From assembly GCF_000719335.1 (NCBI RefSeq), contig NZ_JOGB01000042.1:1-60911 (forward strand): a stretch of DNA of 60,911 nucleotides. Direction: 5' to 3'. The notes below the pieces were generated by a model that had not been told where the DNA came from, did not search any database, and was given only the letters and a program-made list of their open reading frames with translations. Of this stretch, positions 7,723 to 15,351 are shown piece by piece (position 1 is the stretch's first letter; every line of letters begins with the position of its first letter). The position numbers were made by a program, and so were the translations under genes. The DNA comes from Streptomyces sp. NRRL S-87. GTDB lineage: Bacteria > Actinomycetota > Actinomycetes > Streptomycetales > Streptomycetaceae.

Positions 7723-8724
7723 CTACGGCACGTTGGTGGCCGTCTCGCAGCCGACGGCCAGGTCGGTGCCCTCCTTGCCGTCGCACGTGTCGGCGGTGCC
7801 CTCGCCGGCGTCGAGCACGTCGTTGCCGCCCGCATCGGCGGCGACTGCCGGTGCGGCGGCCGGCGACCCGGCGGGGGCGCCGCCCGTGCCGGAGGCCGTG
7901 CCCGGCTCCGTACCCGTTCCCTTGCCGGACCCGGACCCGGACCCGGTACCCGCTCCGGTGCCCGCACCGGGCTCGTCGCGGCCGTGGGCGACGCGGCCGG
8001 AGTTGCTGTCCCCGATGAGCGCGTCGTCGCCCGCGCCGCCCACGATGACGTCGTTCCCGCTGCCCGTGGCCCGGGACTCGGCCGAGGAGTCCCCCGTGAT
8101 CTGGTCGTCCCCGGCGCCGCCGTCGAGGAAGTCGTTGCCGCCGCCCGAGGCGTCGATGCCGCCGCGGCTGTCGCCCACCATGTGGTCGTCGCCGGCGTCG
8201 CCGTAGACGGCGTCGTTGCCGCCGCCGGTGGCGCTCGCACCGAAGGCGATGCTGTCGCCGCCGACCCGGTCGTTGCCGTCGCCGCCCCGTACGACGTCGT
8301 TGCCGCCGCCCTCGACCGGTGTCCGGGTGGAGATCAGATCGCCGCGCACGAGGTCGTCTCCCGACCCGCCGTCCACCCGGTCGTCGCCGAGTCCGCCGGC
8401 GAGGCTGTCGTTGCCGGCCTCGCCGTGCACGACGTCGTCGCCCGTCCCGGCGTCCACCTGGTCGTCGCCGTCACCGCCACGGACCGTGTCGTCGCCGGCT
8501 CCGGAGCAGACCAGGTCGTTGCCGCCGCCCGCGTCGATCGTGTCCTCGCCGGCCCCGGCGAGGATGACGTCGTCCCCCGCGGTGCCGGTGATCGTGCCGG
8601 AGCCGGTGAGCGTGACCGGCTTGCCGAGGCAGGTGGCCACCGGCGAACCGGTCGCCGAGCAGGGGAACGCGAGGGCGAGCAGGACGACGGCCGTCGCCAC
8701 CGTGAGCGTCTTGCGGCGGGACAT
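7723..8724 (-). CDS. Secreted RTX-type calcium-binding repeat protein
   Basis: 333 residues. The N terminus (R-R-K followed by a hydrophobic stretch ending near Ala-Phe-Pro-Cys-Ser-Ala) is a signal peptide. The rest is built from haemolysin-type nonapeptides (G-G-x-G-x-D-x-h-x) that fold as a calcium-binding parallel beta-roll. The first part has contiguous nonapeptides. From about residue 125 a longer unit of about 35 residues recurs, with G-G-G-N-D, then A-G-D-D, then G-D-S plus a variable loop. A Gly/Pro/Ala-rich linker and a short Cys-containing tail follow, with one Cys near the signal and further Cys near the end. There is no enzymatic domain. I took the ATG at 8724 because it directly precedes the signal peptide. 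Confidence 0.85.
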   Translation of the reverse strand: MSRRKTLTVATAVVLLALAFPCSATGSPVATCLGKPVTLTGSGTITGTAGDDVILAGAGEDTIDAGGGNDLVCSGAGDDTVRGGDGDDQVDAGTGDDVVHGEAGNDSLAGGLGDDRVDGGSGDDLVRGDLISTRTPVEGGGNDVVRGGDGNDRVGGDSIAFGASATGGGNDAVYGDAGDDHMVGDSRGGIDASGGGNDFLDGGAGDDQITGDSSAESRATGSGNDVIVGGAGDDALIGDSNSGRVAHGRDEPGAGTGAGTGSGSGSGKGTGTEPGTASGTGGAPAGSPAAAPAVAADAGGNDVLDAGEGTADTCDGKEGTDLAVGCETATNVP

Positions 8725-8928
8725 GGGCGGCCTCCGGTCGATACGGCCGCACGCGCGGCCGGCCCCGGGCCTGGGGCGAGGGACGCTGGAGACCCGGGGC
8801 CCGGCACGGGAACCCGGCCCGGGGTCGCTGTGGACCCTAGGCCGGGTCGCCACCCGGTTCAATCAAATCCTGAGGGTTGGAGGAGATTCATCCCCTATTG
8901 GCCCTGTGCGGGAGTGCGGGTCCCGGGG

Positions 8929-9360
8929 TCAGCGCCCCCGGACGGGCCGCGGCTGACGGACGATGCGGAAGCCGTGGTACTCGCTGGCCAGCACCCGCCC
9001 CGACCCGTCCGTGAACACCCCCGTGACGTCGTACGTCACATCACCGCCCGTGCGGCTCTTGGGCAGGCGCTCGGGCCGCAGGTGGATCTCGTACGGGCCG
9101 CCCGCCCGGAACCCGCCCAGCGGCGTCTGCGTACTGGCCGTGACCCGGCCCTCGGAGCTCCGCGTGTCGGTGAACGTCAGACCGTCGACGTCCGTACCCA
9201 GCCGGAACGTGAGCGCGACGGTGACCACCGCCCCCTCGGGCAGCTCGACGGGCCTGCGCACCGGTCCCGGGCCCAGCGGGATCCGGATCCTGTCGAGCCC
9301 CTCCGGTATGACGGAGATGTCGAGCAGCTCGAAGTCGGTGGCGACGCGTGTGACGTCCAT
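8929..9360 (-). CDS. RhoGDI-like immunoglobulin-fold protein (small, cytosolic)
   Basis: A 143-residue protein without signal peptide. Its order of motifs resembles eukaryotic Rho GDP-dissociation inhibitors. A hydrophobic first strand is followed by P-G-P, then L-P-E-G-(x)6-F-R-L, a V-D-G-L-T strand, an R-x-x-x-G turn, L-G-G-F, P-Y-E-I-x-L-x-P-E-x-x-P-K, and finally a strand with V-F-T-D. In RhoGDI the equivalent landmarks are L-K-E-G...F-R-V, V-S-G-M-K, V-G-S-Y, E-Y-E-F, and R-F-T-D. I therefore call a RhoGDI-type beta sandwich, which in eukaryotes buries a prenyl group. What it binds in a bacterium is unknown. The ATG at 9360 was chosen; the frame also opens at 9471, but those extra residues come from a GGATCC-rich repetitive stretch. 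No good ribosome site decides it. Confidence 0.6.
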   Translation of the reverse strand: MDVTRVATDFELLDISVIPEGLDRIRIPLGPGPVRRPVELPEGAVVTVALTFRLGTDVDGLTFTDTRSSEGRVTASTQTPLGGFRAGGPYEIHLRPERLPKSRTGGDVTYDVTGVFTDGSGRVLASEYHGFRIVRQPRPVRGR

Positions 9361-9569
9361 ACCCGGCGACTGCCCTGCCGGAAGGGCCGGAAACCCCGCC
9401 GCCGGCCGGATCCGGAGCCGCATCCGGATCCGTTTCGGGACACCCGTCGATCCGTGGGGCCGTGCGCGCATGTCCGGCGCCGTACCGGGCAGCCGCGCTT
9501 CCGTACGGCCGCCCGGTGCGGGCCCCTGCCCCCGGGACGGCGCGCCGACGAACGCGAGGAGTACGGATC

Positions 9570-10169
9570 ATGGGCCATGGCGGAGACGTCATCGCAGAGC
9601 TGACCGCCGACCACGGCGAGGTGAAGGACTTCTTCCAGCGGATCGACCGCACCACCGCCGCCGACGAGCGGCGCACCCTCGCCGACAAGATGACGATCGA
9701 GCTGGTGCGCCACTCGATCGCCGAGGAGATGTACCTCTATCCCGCGGTGCGCGAGCACATCGACGGCGGTGACTCGATCGCCGACAAGGAGATCGAGGAC
9801 CACGCCAAGGTGGAGGCGCTCCTCAAGGAACTGGAGGACCTCGACGCCTCCGGTGCCGCCTTCACCACCACGATGCGGCGGATCGAGACCGAGGTGCTGG
9901 ACCACATCGCCGACGAGGAGGAGAACCTCTTCCCGGCGCTGCGCCGGGCCTGCCAGGCCGGGATGCTCCACGACCTCGGCGACAAGATCCGGACGGCCAA
10001 GAAGACGGCCCCCACCCGCCCGCACCCCGGCCTCCCCTCCACGCCGCCCGCGAACAAGCTGGTCGGCCCCGGCATCGGACTCGTCGACCGGGCCCGCGAC
10101 CTGCTGTCCGGCCGCGGCAAGGACGACGGTGAGGAATCCGGCGGCGCGGACCGGAGCAGGGCGGCCTGA
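9570..10169 (+). CDS. Hemerythrin HHE-domain protein
   Basis: This 199-residue protein has the four-helix hemerythrin pattern that holds a di-iron site. Conserved segments are D-H-G-E-V early, R-H-S-I-A-E-E-M-Y-L-Y-P in helix 2, D-H-A-K-V in helix 3 and D-H-I-A-D-E-E-E-N-L-F-P in helix 4. The last 60 residues are a Pro-rich, basic tail outside the domain. Such proteins sense or scavenge O2, NO or peroxide or manage iron. GAGGA lies 9 nt before the ATG at 9570. The next gene starts 3 nt after its stop, so the pair is probably an operon. Confidence 0.9.
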   Translation: MGHGGDVIAELTADHGEVKDFFQRIDRTTAADERRTLADKMTIELVRHSIAEEMYLYPAVREHIDGGDSIADKEIEDHAKVEALLKELEDLDASGAAFTTTMRRIETEVLDHIADEEENLFPALRRACQAGMLHDLGDKIRTAKKTAPTRPHPGLPSTPPANKLVGPGIGLVDRARDLLSGRGKDDGEESGGADRSRAA

Positions 10170-10172
10170 GCC

Positions 10173-11225
10173 ATGAAGGCCGTCGTCGTCGGGGCCACCG
10201 GGAACGCCGGGACGAGCGTCGTCCGGCACCTGGCCGGAGAACCGCAGGTCACCGAGGTCCTGGGGCTGGCCCGCCGGATTCCCGAGTGGCACCCCCAGGG
10301 GGTCCGGTGGGCCGAGGCCGACGTCGATCCGGGCGGCACCTCCCTGGAGCCGCTCTTCGACGGGGCCGACGCCGTGGTCCACCTCGCCTGGAAGTTCCAG
10401 CCCGCCCGCCGGCCGGTGGAGACCTGGCGCACCAACGTCCTGGGGACCGTCCGCGTGTGCGAGGCGGCCGCCGCGGCCGGCGTACGGGCCCTCGTGTACG
10501 CGTCCTCGGTCGGGGCGTACGCGCCCGGTCCGCCGGACGGCCGCCCCGTGGACGAGTCCTGGCCCACCCACGGCTGGCCGGGGGCGGCCTACACCCGCGA
10601 GAAGGCGTACGTGGAGCGCTACCTCGACGGGTTCCAACTGGCCCATCCGGAGCTGCGGGTGGTCAGGATGCGGCCCGGCTTCCTCTTCAAGGAGACCGCC
10701 GCCTCCGAGCAGTGGCGGATCTTCGCGGGCGGGCTGCTGCCGCAGCGGCTGCTGCGCCCCGACCTGCTTCCGGTGGTGCCCGACCTGCCCGGCCTGCGCT
10801 TCCAGGCGCTGCACACCGACGACGCGGCGGCCGCGTACGCCGCCGCCGTGCTGCGGCCGGTGCGGGGACCGTTCAACCTGGCGGCCGACCCGGTCGTGGA
10901 CGCCGGGGTGCTGGCCGACCTGCTGGAGGCGCGGACGGTGCCGCTGCCGGCCGCCGCGGCGCGGGCGGCGCTGGCCGCCGCGTGGCGGCTGCGCCTGGTG
11001 CCGGCCGACCCCGGCCTGTTCGACGCGGTCCTGCGGCTGCCGCTGCTGGACACCGCGCGGGCGCGCGGGGAACTCGGCTGGCGGCCCCGGCACACGGCGA
11101 CGGAGGCACTGGCCGCGTTCCTGAGCGGGCTGCGGGCCGGCGCGGGCCTGCCGACCCCGCCGCTCCACGCGGCCGCGCCCGCGCTGCACCGCCGGCCGTA
11201 CGCCCGTCCGCACGCGACCGGCTGA
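10173..11225 (+). CDS. NAD-dependent epimerase/dehydratase (extended SDR)
   Basis: The 350-residue product starts with the nucleotide-binding motif G-A-T-G-N-A-G of extended short-chain dehydrogenases. The catalytic residues are visible as S-S in Y-A-S-S-V-G-A-Y and Y-x-x-x-K in A-Y-T-R-E-K. Substrates in the family are nucleotide sugars or other hydroxy compounds; the C-terminal substrate domain is not diagnostic. It begins 3 nt after the hemerythrin gene. A strong hairpin (11252-11298) ends the unit. Confidence 0.85.
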   Translation: MKAVVVGATGNAGTSVVRHLAGEPQVTEVLGLARRIPEWHPQGVRWAEADVDPGGTSLEPLFDGADAVVHLAWKFQPARRPVETWRTNVLGTVRVCEAAAAAGVRALVYASSVGAYAPGPPDGRPVDESWPTHGWPGAAYTREKAYVERYLDGFQLAHPELRVVRMRPGFLFKETAASEQWRIFAGGLLPQRLLRPDLLPVVPDLPGLRFQALHTDDAAAAYAAAVLRPVRGPFNLAADPVVDAGVLADLLEARTVPLPAAAARAALAAAWRLRLVPADPGLFDAVLRLPLLDTARARGELGWRPRHTATEALAAFLSGLRAGAGLPTPPLHAAAPALHRRPYARPHATG

Positions 11226-11251
11226 CCGGCTGACCGGCCGGCCGCCGGACA

Positions 11252-11298
11252 GCGACGACCGGGGCCCCGTCCGGAAGGGACGGGGCCCCGGTCGTCGC
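11252..11298. terminator. Perfect 21-bp hairpin terminator (bidirectional)
   Basis: Positions 11252-11272 and 11278-11298 are exact reverse complements with a 5-nt loop (GGAAG). The hairpin sits between the convergent epimerase gene and a small secreted-protein gene, so it can terminate both. It has no U-tract, as is common in Streptomyces. Confidence 0.9.
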
Positions 11299-11304
11299 CG
11301 CTCC

Positions 11305-11661
11305 TCACGCGTTGCCGCTCACCGAGGTGTCCTCGGGCGGCCCGCACGGGGCGGTGATGCACACCCACTCCGGCTCCGTGTGGTGCTTCTTCCCGCCCTC
11401 GCCCTTGTGCGGCCGGTGCTTCTTGAGGGGACCGTCGCCCTTGCCGGGGTCGATCCGGATGGTGCCGGGGGCGCCCGGCTCCGCCCTGTGCTCCAGCGTG
11501 GAGCTGCTGCCGGCGCCGTCGACGGCACCGCCCTTCACGACCGCGTGGGCCGTGGCGGGGGTGGCGGCGAAGGCCGTCGCGGGGACGAGGACGCCGCCCG
11601 CGGCCATCGCGGTCGAGGCGGCGAAGAGGACGAGACGGTGGGGGCGGAAGGGACGGGTCAC
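11305..11661 (-). CDS. Small secreted protein, unknown function
   Basis: 118 residues, with a basic start (T-R-P-F-R-P-H-R), a hydrophobic core, and a likely cleavage site after A-F-A-A near residue 33. The mature part is charged and His/Lys-rich (K-K-H-R-P-H-K, K-K-H-H) and ends with two cysteines in V-C-I-T-A-P-C that may form a disulfide. I do not recognise a family. The hairpin at 11252-11298 follows the stop codon. Confidence 0.75.
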   Translation of the reverse strand: MTRPFRPHRLVLFAASTAMAAGGVLVPATAFAATPATAHAVVKGGAVDGAGSSSTLEHRAEPGAPGTIRIDPGKGDGPLKKHRPHKGEGGKKHHTEPEWVCITAPCGPPEDTSVSGNA

Positions 11662-11997
11662 GGTGCTTCTCCTCTGACGGAAGGGGCGGGCCGGGCGGGT
11701 GGTGCACTTCCAGTACGCCCTGCCGCGCGCCCCCCGTCATGCCCCTGGAAGTCGTGTCTTGACGCCCGGGAGGGACCTTGGTAGCCGCGCCTGGTCGCCG
11801 CCGCGTCCGCCCGGCCTTCCGGCCCACCCCGTTTCCAGCCCGGCCTTCCGGCCCACCCGTTGCCGGCCGGCCTTCCGGCCCACCCGTTGCCGGCCCGGCC
11901 TTCCGGCCCACCCCGTTCCCGGCCGGCCGCACCGTCGCGGGCCGGGCCGCGGCGTTGCGGTGGCACGGAACGCGTCCGCACCGGCACGATGGGTGAC
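11662..11997. other. Noncoding spacer with a 28-bp tandem repeat
   Basis: This spacer separates the leftward secreted-protein gene from the rightward SDR gene and must hold both promoters. No open frame here looks like protein. Its main structure is the four-copy repeat given separately. A dyad-like pair CTTCCAG/CTGGAAG occurs near 11707-11750. Confidence 0.6.
11812..11925. repeat. Four-copy direct repeat of about 28 bp
   Basis: Copies begin with CGGCCTTCCGGCCCACC at 11812, 11841, 11868 and 11896, so spacing is 29, 27 and 28 bp. Each continues into a variable C-G-T-T-(G/T/C)-C-C end. Each copy also holds a GGCC-TTCC-GGCC dyad, so the array could form a row of small hairpins. It lies just upstream of the SDR gene and is not translated in any sensible frame. 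Confidence 0.85.
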
Positions 11998-12768
11998 ATG
12001 CCACCTCACTCGCCCCGCCTCGACGGCCGGGTCTGCCTGGTGACCGGCGCCGCCTCGGGGATCGGCAGGGCCACCGCGGCGCGTTTCCACCAGGAGGGCG
12101 CCCACGTCGTCGCCTGCGACATCGACGCCGACGGGCTGGACCGGCTCGCCGCCGACCTGCCCGGCCCGGCGGTCACCCTCGTCGTGGGGGACGTGTCCCG
12201 GCCCGAGGACGCGCGCCGCATGGTCGAGGCGGCGGTCGCCGCGCACGGCCGACTGGACGTGGCCGTCGCCAACGCCGGGGTCATCCCGCTCATGGACATC
12301 CGCGAGGCCGGCGCCGAGGACTTCGACCGGGTGATGGCGGTGGACGGCCGCGGGATGTTCCTGACGTGCAAGTACGCGATCGAGGCCATGCTGGCGCAGG
12401 GTGACGGCGGCTCGATCGTGTGCGTCTCGTCCATCTCCGGCGAGGCGGGCCAGAAGGGCCAGGCGGTCTACGGCCCGGCCAAGTTCGTCGCCAGCGGCCT
12501 GACCAAGCACCTGGCCGTGGAGTGGGCCGGGCACGGCATCCGCGTGAACGCCGTGGCTCCCGGCACGATCCGCACCGAACGGGTCGCGCGGCTCCCGGAG
12601 GAGCCCGGGGGACCCGAGTACCTCGACGCCATCGTGCGCCTGCACCCGCTGGGGCGCCTCGGGCTGCCGGAGGAGGTCGCGGCCGCGATCCTCTTCCTCG
12701 CCTCGCCCGAGGCGTCCTTCGTCACCGGCGCGGTCCTCCCGGTCGACGGCGGATACCTGGCCCAGTGA
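11998..12768 (+). CDS. SDR-family NAD(P)-dependent oxidoreductase
   Basis: This is a classical short-chain dehydrogenase of 256 residues. The N-terminal T-G-A-A-S-G-I-G binds the cofactor, N-A-G-V stabilises the core, and the catalytic set is Ser in V-S-S-I-S plus Y-G-P-A-K. The D-I-D after the second strand favours NAD over NADP. The C terminus has the usual P-V-D-G-G-Y. I chose the ATG at 11998; an in-frame ATG at 11989 gives three more residues. It is convergent with the dienelactone hydrolase gene, with a small hairpin in between. The substrate is unknown. Confidence 0.85.
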   Translation: MPPHSPRLDGRVCLVTGAASGIGRATAARFHQEGAHVVACDIDADGLDRLAADLPGPAVTLVVGDVSRPEDARRMVEAAVAAHGRLDVAVANAGVIPLMDIREAGAEDFDRVMAVDGRGMFLTCKYAIEAMLAQGDGGSIVCVSSISGEAGQKGQAVYGPAKFVASGLTKHLAVEWAGHGIRVNAVAPGTIRTERVARLPEEPGGPEYLDAIVRLHPLGRLGLPEEVAAAILFLASPEASFVTGAVLPVDGGYLAQ

Positions 12769-12778
12769 CGCGCGGGCG

Positions 12779-12802
12779 TCCACCGGCCGCCGCCCCGGTG
12801 GA
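12779..12802. terminator. Short hairpin between convergent genes
   Basis: TCCACCGG and CCGGTGGA form an 8-bp stem with an 8-nt loop in the 40-bp gap between the SDR gene and the dienelactone hydrolase gene. A modest bidirectional terminator is likely. Confidence 0.55.
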
Positions 12803-12808
12803 TCCGGG

Positions 12809-13639
12809 TCAGGCCGCCGGCGCCCCGAGCAGCCGGGTGCGGAACAGGTCGAGCACCTGCTCCAGCGCCTCGCGGGTGGGCTGCCCCGGCTCGTCGACCA
12901 GGTGCTCCGTCAGCACGGAGTGCGGCGGGAGCACGGCGTCCGGGTTCGCGCTGGCGTCGTCGAGTTCGACGGCGACGAACGCGTCCCCGAGCTCGCGGCG
13001 CAGGAACGCGAACCGCTCCCCGGGCACCAACCGGTCGCCCTGGAACCGCAGTCCCAGGACCTGGAGGCCCTCGCGCTCGCAGCGCCCGCGGACCACCGCC
13101 AGCTCCGCCGGGCCGATGTCGACGGTGCCGGCCCGGCCGGGCAGGCCGGCCAGCGGCAGCGACGGCTGGGACAGCACCGGCGCCAGCAGCCGCTCGTCCG
13201 TGGCCATCGCCAGGGCGAACCCCCCGGTCAGGCACATCCCCACGGCCCCGACGCCCGGGCCGCCGCACCGTTCGTGCTCGTGCGCGGCCAGCGCCCGCAG
13301 CCATGTCACCACGCGCGAACTGCGGCCCGTCGCCATGAGCGTGAACTCGCGGCTCACGCACACGCGCGCGACGGTGCTGGCCAGGTAGCGGGCCGCCGCG
13401 ACCCGGCCGTGCGCGTCGGGGTGCGGATCGCGGCCCGGCGTGCCGAACAGCACCGGCAGCACCGCCGTGCACCCGAGGTCCGCCACGCGGGCGGCGAACT
13501 CGAGCACCTTGGGGGTGATGCCCGGTATCTCCGCCATCACGATCACCGCGGGACCGGTGCCGCGGCGCAGCACGCGGCGCCGGGTGCCGTCGTGCGTGAA
13601 GCTCGTCTTCTCGAAGCCCGCCAAGTCGTGGTCAGCCAT
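12809..13639 (-). CDS. Dienelactone hydrolase-family protein
   Basis: 276 residues with the alpha/beta-hydrolase fold of dienelactone hydrolases, which use a Cys nucleophile. The nucleophile elbow is G-M-C-L-T-G-G. An E-I-P-G-I segment early in the protein matches the conserved Glu of the family, and acid and His candidates follow in the C-terminal half. It starts 2 nt after the stop of the ferredoxin-reductase gene, so it is the third gene of the AurF-like operon. Its job may be to hydrolyse a ring-opened or ester product of the oxygenase; that is inference from the operon. Confidence 0.85.
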   Translation of the reverse strand: MADHDLAGFEKTSFTHDGTRRRVLRRGTGPAVIVMAEIPGITPKVLEFAARVADLGCTAVLPVLFGTPGRDPHPDAHGRVAAARYLASTVARVCVSREFTLMATGRSSRVVTWLRALAAHEHERCGGPGVGAVGMCLTGGFALAMATDERLLAPVLSQPSLPLAGLPGRAGTVDIGPAELAVVRGRCEREGLQVLGLRFQGDRLVPGERFAFLRRELGDAFVAVELDDASANPDAVLPPHSVLTEHLVDEPGQPTREALEQVLDLFRTRLLGAPAA

Positions 13640-13641
13640 GC

Positions 13642-15336
13642 TCACATCCTCCACGGTGCCCGCCGCGCCGCCGCCACGAGTTCGCCGACTGTGGCGAACT
13701 TCGCGCGGGGCCGCCCCACTCGGCGGCCGCGGGCCCGCTCGGCCCGGTCGACCGCCGCGAGTCCGCGGGCGTCGACCAGCCGCCGCACCCGCCGCCGGGC
13801 CAGCCGCCGGAACCCCTCCGGCGGCCGTGCGGGGGCGGGCAGCGCACCGGCCACCGCGTCCGCGAGGAGGGTGGCGACGGTCTCGGCGGCGCAGGTCCGG
13901 TTGGCCCCGATGCCGCCCGTGGGGCCGCGTTTGATCCAGCCCACGACGTACGTCCCCGACCGGCCGACGACCCGGCCGCCCTCGTGCGGGACGGTCCCGG
14001 AGACCTCGTCGAAGGGCAGCCCGGCGACGGGCGAGCCGCGGTGTCCGACGGCCCGGACCAACAGGCCCGCCGCGATGTCCCGGGTGCCCCGCGCCCGGCC
14101 CGTGACGCGTACGGTCTCCACCCGCCCCGCACCCAGCGCCTCGACCGGGGCGCTGTGGAACCTCAGGACGATCCGCCGCCCCGGAGCGGGCGGGCGCGCC
14201 CAGTCGACCGCGGCGCGCGGCAGGCCGTGCAGGAGCGCCGCCTTGTCGCCGGGGCCCGCCGCGTCGATCGCGGCGCCGGTGCGCGGGTCGTGGCCGTCCA
14301 CGACCAGCTCCACGCCCGGCAGGTGGCGCAGGGCGAGGAGCTCCGACCGGGTGTACGCCGCCTCCGTGGGCCCGCGCCGTCCGAGGACGACCACCTCCCG
14401 CACCCGGGAGCCCCGCAGCGCGGCCAGGGCGTGGTCGGCCATGTCCGTGGCGGCCAGCGCGGCCGGGTCGGTGAGCAGCCGCCGGGCGATGTCCAGGGCC
14501 ACGTTGCCGTTGCCCACCACGACGGCGCGCTCGGTGTCCGAGAGGTCGACCGCGTCGGCCGGCACCTCGGGGTGGGCGTTGTACCAGGCGGTGACGACCC
14601 GGGAGGACAGGCAGCCCGGCAGCTCCTCGCCGGGGATGCCGAGCCGCCGGTCGTCCGCGGCCCCGACGGCGTACACGACGGCGTCGTGGTGCGCCGCGAG
14701 CTCCTCGGCGGAGACGTCCCGCCCCACCTCCAGCCCCAGGAACAGCCGTACGCGCGGGTGCGCGTGGAAGCGCGCGAACACGTCGGCGACCTTCTTGGTC
14801 CCCCGGTGGTCGGGGGCGACGCCGTACCGCACCAGGCCGCCGGCGACCGGCAGCCGGTCCACCAGCGTCACCCGGGCGCCGGTGTACAGCAGCAGGTCCT
14901 CGACCGCGTACATGCCGGCGGGGCCGGTGCCCACGACCGCCACGTGCAGCGGCGCGAAGTCCGCGGGGAGGACCCGCCGGAACGCGGGCGCGTCCCAGGC
15001 GTGGAAGTTCGGCCCGGCCGCCCGTCGGGGCGGTCCCGACGCGTCCGCCTGACGGGTCGGATCCGCGGCTGCCGCGCCCGTCGGCTCCTCGAAGTAGGCC
15101 GCGTTCACGGCGGCGTACGCCCCTAGCGGGCCCGTCAGGGCGTCCACCGGGAGGATCGCGTCCGCCGGGCAGGCATCGGCGCAGGCGCCGCAGGAGATGC
15201 ACGAACGCGGGTCGATGTGCAGCATCTCCGTGCTGCCGAACTCCCGGTCCTGCGGGGTCGGACGGATGCAGTTGACCGGGCAGACGGCCACGCAGGACGC
15301 GTCGTTGCAGCAGGTCTGGGTGATCGCGAAGGTCAT
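13642..15336 (-). CDS. Ferredoxin/ferredoxin-NADP reductase fusion (FprB type)
   Basis: This 564-residue protein joins an N-terminal bacterial ferredoxin domain (residues 1-75) to an adrenodoxin-reductase-like flavoprotein. The ferredoxin part has two Cys clusters: C-C-N-D-A-S-C-x-x-x-C-P and C-I-S-C-G-A-C-x-x-x-C-P. The reductase has G-T-G-P-A-G (residues 136-141) for FAD and G-N-G-N-V-A for NADP. A late W-I-K-R-G-P-T-G-G-I-G segment matches the conserved FAD-binding end. Mycobacterial FprB has the same fusion. It can pass electrons from NADPH to its own Fe-S centre, and is the obvious reductant for the diiron oxygenase gene 15 bp upstream. The hydrolase gene follows after 2 nt. Confidence 0.92.
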   Translation of the reverse strand: MTFAITQTCCNDASCVAVCPVNCIRPTPQDREFGSTEMLHIDPRSCISCGACADACPADAILPVDALTGPLGAYAAVNAAYFEEPTGAAAADPTRQADASGPPRRAAGPNFHAWDAPAFRRVLPADFAPLHVAVVGTGPAGMYAVEDLLLYTGARVTLVDRLPVAGGLVRYGVAPDHRGTKKVADVFARFHAHPRVRLFLGLEVGRDVSAEELAAHHDAVVYAVGAADDRRLGIPGEELPGCLSSRVVTAWYNAHPEVPADAVDLSDTERAVVVGNGNVALDIARRLLTDPAALAATDMADHALAALRGSRVREVVVLGRRGPTEAAYTRSELLALRHLPGVELVVDGHDPRTGAAIDAAGPGDKAALLHGLPRAAVDWARPPAPGRRIVLRFHSAPVEALGAGRVETVRVTGRARGTRDIAAGLLVRAVGHRGSPVAGLPFDEVSGTVPHEGGRVVGRSGTYVVGWIKRGPTGGIGANRTCAAETVATLLADAVAGALPAPARPPEGFRRLARRRVRRLVDARGLAAVDRAERARGRRVGRPRAKFATVGELVAAARRAPWRM

Positions 15337-15351
15337 GGACGGTCCCGCTCG

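Noticed and set aside
8858..8905. Promoter of the RTX-like gene in an A+T-rich patch
   Set aside because: The patch is suggestive but no -10/-35 pair with proper spacing on the minus strand could be fixed.
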